Below are positions 5,393-5,562 of a stretch of 5,562 nt of DNA, in pieces (positions within the stretch are counted from its first letter, which is position 1; the number at the start of each line of letters is the position of its first letter). Below the pieces are notes generated by a model. That model did no database searches, was not told the DNA's origin, and saw only the letters and a list, made by a program, of their open reading frames with translations. Origin of the DNA: Alphaproteobacteria bacterium (GTDB lineage Bacteria > Pseudomonadota > Alphaproteobacteria > Rs-D84); assembly GCA_009785765.1 (NCBI GenBank), contig WQVP01000028.1:1-5562 (forward strand). Reading direction: 5' to 3'. The position numbers were made by a program, and so were the translations under genes.

Positions 5393-5471
5393 AGGTAACA
5401 GGTAAAAGGTAAGAGGTAAAAGGTTTATTATTAATTACCACCTATTACCTCTTACCTGTTACCTCTTACCT
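5393..5471. repeat. Inverted pair of 7-bp tandem arrays between the 111-aa gene and the next gene
   Basis: The left arm (5393-5423) is AGGTAAC, AGGTAAA, AGGTAAG, AGGTAAA, AGG. The right arm (5441-5471) is CCT, ATTACCT, CTTACCT, GTTACCT, CTTACCT. The arms match as reverse complements at 28 of 31 positions around a 17-nt AT-rich loop, and all mismatches fall on the one variable base of the unit. An extra degenerate copy (ATTACCA) lies at 5434-5440 inside the loop. It ends 19 bp before the next ATG. Both arms would be present in a read-through transcript as a long hairpin, without a terminator-type T run. Confidence 0.85.
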
Positions 5472-5473
5472 AT

Positions 5474-5490
5474 AAAAAACGGAGTTTTTT
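5474..5490 (+). promoter_or_regulatory. Ribosome binding site in a small hairpin before the last gene
   Basis: AAAAAAC (5474-5480) and GTTTTTT (5484-5490) are perfect reverse complements around GGA. The Shine-Dalgarno GGAG (5481-5484) forms the loop and its closing base, and the ATG follows immediately at 5491. The stem is almost all A-U and therefore weak. It may merely present the ribosome site or act as a temperature-sensitive switch (inference). Confidence 0.5.
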
Positions 5491-5562
5491 ATGATAATCG
5501 CTTTCTCTCCAAATTCTGATAAATTAACCGCCCGCATACTTTGCAGGCACTTTCGGCATTGC
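5491..5562 (+). CDS. N-terminal fragment of an unknown protein (3' end outside window)
   Basis: Only 24 codons are visible: start at 5491 with GGAG 6 nt upstream, open to the last base. The residues begin MIIAFSPNSDKL and continue to an Arg/Cys/His-rich end, RILCRHFRHC. There is no signal peptide. Too little is present to assign a function. It follows the 111-aa gene on the same strand across the inverted array and may be its operon partner. The CRHFRHC ending could be metal-binding, but that is a guess from seven residues. Confidence 0.7.
   Translation, partial: MIIAFSPNSDKLTARILCRHFRHC

Noticed and set aside
5393..5471. Long inverted array as an intrinsic terminator
   Set aside because: The stem is AT-rich and is followed by ATAAAAAAC, not by a T tract on the plus strand; on the minus strand the flank is TACATAAAT, also without a T run.

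Overview
This is a chromosomal segment of a Gram-negative bacterium. The envelope genes skp (OmpH-type periplasmic chaperone, C-terminal half) and lpxD (lipid A acyltransferase) establish an outer membrane. A small conserved-looking protein near the right edge resembles, from memory only, an uncharacterised alphaproteobacterial family, so an uncultivated or host-associated alphaproteobacterium is my best guess. Coding density is ordinary, no mobile element is visible, and all genes use standard stops.

Layout: the end of skp (1-294) is followed after exactly 32 bp by a 299-codon gene for an unknown exported, cysteine-containing protein (327-1226). A hairpin terminator (1232-1257) separates it from the convergent lpxD gene (minus strand, 1278-2276). 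A 198-bp divergent region with two promoters leads into a long plus-strand gene (2475-4823) for a 782-aa exported protein. That protein has a Gln/Met/Ala-rich segment and 20 cysteines, and I do not recognise it. A strong terminator (4848-4874) ends it. After a 210-bp leader region, possibly with a 15-codon ORF, comes a 111-aa basic cytoplasmic protein (5034-5369). The window closes with the first 24 codons of another gene (5491-5562).

The unusual feature is in the gaps. Three of the gene boundaries carry an inverted pair of short tandem arrays. Each arm has about four copies of a slightly degenerate 7- or 8-bp unit, and the other arm is its reverse complement: 295-326/373-404 (GTGAATAA type), 2288-2318/2397-2427 (GGGATTA type) and 5393-5423/5441-5471 (AGGTAAN type). 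Unit sequence differs between loci, but architecture, arm length (27-32 bp) and strand polarity (purine-rich arm first) are the same. In the first locus the right arm lies inside the coding sequence and encodes the signal-peptide core. In the second the arms bracket the divergent promoters. I know of no named element class that fits.

Functionally, skp and lpxD belong to outer-membrane biogenesis, and the two unknown exported proteins are probably periplasmic or secreted disulfide-bonded proteins. The signal peptides of both unknown proteins are encoded by short tandem repeats. The right-hand pair appears unrelated to the envelope genes.
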